Shown here piece by piece: positions 9,772-10,282 of a stretch of 10,282 nucleotides of DNA. Origin of the DNA: Promethearchaeota archaeon. Its GTDB lineage: Archaea > Asgardarchaeota > Lokiarchaeia > Sigynarchaeales > SOKP01. Position 1 is the stretch's first letter, and every line of letters starts with the position of its first letter. Position numbers and translations under genes: made by a program. The notes under the pieces are model-generated. The model did no database searches. It was not told the DNA's origin and saw only the letters and a list, made by a program, of their open reading frames with translations. The stretch is taken from positions 1 through 10,282 of the forward strand of contig JAEOTV010000305.1 in the NCBI GenBank assembly GCA_016839635.1, written 5' to 3'.

Positions 9772-10282
9772 TTAAGTTGTTTTCTCCCAAAAAAAATTCT
9801 TGAGTTTTAAATTATCTACTCTTGTTCTTTCTTTTAATGCTGATACAGCTTGAATTGTTTCCTTAATGGAATGAAAAACGGGTATTCTTGCAAGTTCTAA
9901 TGATTCTATTATCATAGAATACTTTGGAACATACGGAACAAAGCAAACAGTAGGTTTTTTTTTATAAGCTACAACATTAGCAATTCTTCTTCCTATCTGA
10001 AAGGAGATATTCGGAGGATACGGGAGTAAAAGAAGAATTACGCATTCAATTTTTTCTAGATCAGATAAATACCGAATTATATTCTCAATATCTGTATCTA
10101 ATACAGATCCTGTTAAATCAATAGGATTATTAAAAGAAGCTATCTCTTTTGCGACTGGATTCATAAGATCTTTCAAATCTCTTTTTTCTTGTTGTGAAAA
10201 TCGTACTGCGTTAAGTCCATACTTTTTTAACATGTCACTTGCTAATACCGCATGACCTCCAGAAACCGATACAATTGCTACA
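9772..10282 (-). CDS. Acyl-CoA synthetase (ADP-forming), alpha subunit C-terminal part (cut by window edge)
   Basis: The frame is open through the right edge: 16 codons precede the first in-window ATG and read VAIVSVSGGHAVLASD, so the gene starts outside the window. About 169 residues are visible. The VAIVSxSGGxxVLA strand-loop, the later NNPIDLTG block, the strand CVILLLLPYPP and the final ARIPVFHSIKETIQAVSAL helix match the second CoA-ligase domain of ADP-forming acetyl/acyl-CoA synthetase alpha chains. These enzymes make ATP from acetyl-CoA or related acyl-CoA in fermenting archaea. In this family the phosphohistidine (HTGSLAG) and the CoA-binding Rossmann domain lie upstream, beyond the edge. 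The protein ends soon after this domain, with no ATP-grasp region, so the beta part must be separate or precede the alpha part. It converges on the ferredoxin gene. Confidence 0.85.
   Translation of the reverse strand, partial: VAIVSVSGGHAVLASDMLKKYGLNAVRFSQQEKRDLKDLMNPVAKEIASFNNPIDLTGSVLDTDIENIIRYLSDLEKIECVILLLLPYPPNISFQIGRRIANVVAYKKKPTVCFVPYVPKYSMIIESLELARIPVFHSIKETIQAVSALKERTRVDNLKLKNFFWEKTT

Noticed and set aside
9759..9775. AATATT-TT-AATATT hairpin between the converging ferredoxin and synthetase genes
   Set aside because: Low-complexity A/T sequence with an overly small loop; not distinguishable from background.
9772..10233. A complete 153-residue gene starting at the ATG at 10233
   Set aside because: The same frame continues upstream to the window edge with a recognisable VAIVSVSGGHAVLASD segment of acyl-CoA synthetase, so this is the end of a longer gene.

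Overview
The window is AT-rich, gene-dense DNA, most likely from an archaeon. Three things point that way: a DUF211 protein and a DUF2299-like protein (both mainly archaeal families), many starts with no Shine-Dalgarno but an A/T-rich TATA-like box about 24-28 bases upstream, and the last half of an ADP-forming acyl-CoA synthetase alpha subunit. The low GC, an archaeal set mixed with a bacterial-type gene, and an iron-sulfur protein family that I recall as common in Asgard archaea make a Lokiarchaeia-like organism my best guess. That lineage call is inference, not proof.

Layout. Bases 1-4320 are read on the minus strand. In transcription order they hold: (i) a D-2-hydroxyacid dehydrogenase, an RNA 2',3'-cyclic phosphodiesterase (thpR) and a HAD phosphatase, tightly coupled through an ATGA overlap and then a directly abutting TAG-ATG; (ii) a DUF211 protein followed by a terminator-like inverted repeat; (iii) an unrecognised 117-residue protein; (iv) a DUF2299-like protein and a HIT-family nucleotide hydrolase/transferase cut by the left edge. 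A 48-residue CxxC...CxxxC zinc-ribbon microprotein (4442-4588, plus) is divergent from the dehydrogenase and converges on a 320-residue kinase-like protein (minus). From the other side of that gene, a large LacZ-type GH2 beta-galactosidase is read on plus, followed by a cysteine-rich protein with a C-terminal 2[4Fe-4S] ferredoxin domain, probably from its own promoter. At the right edge an acyl-CoA synthetase (ADP-forming) alpha subunit converges from the minus strand and is cut by the window end.

How they fit together. Cytoplasmic LacZ, the ferredoxin-type protein and the ADP-forming synthetase fit a fermentative, heterotrophic life (sugar release, ferredoxin redox chemistry, ATP from acyl-CoA), but they do not form one operon and the link is only by context. 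The dehydrogenase-thpR-HAD cluster is the clearest operon. I see no rRNA, tRNA, CRISPR array, insertion sequence or defence island, and no gene-free stretch over about 175 bases. No single new system stands out. The points most worth a second look are the start site and altered active-site loop of the beta-galactosidase, the kinase-like protein with a divergent catalytic loop, the cysteine-rich module of the ferredoxin protein, and the unlisted zinc-ribbon microprotein.
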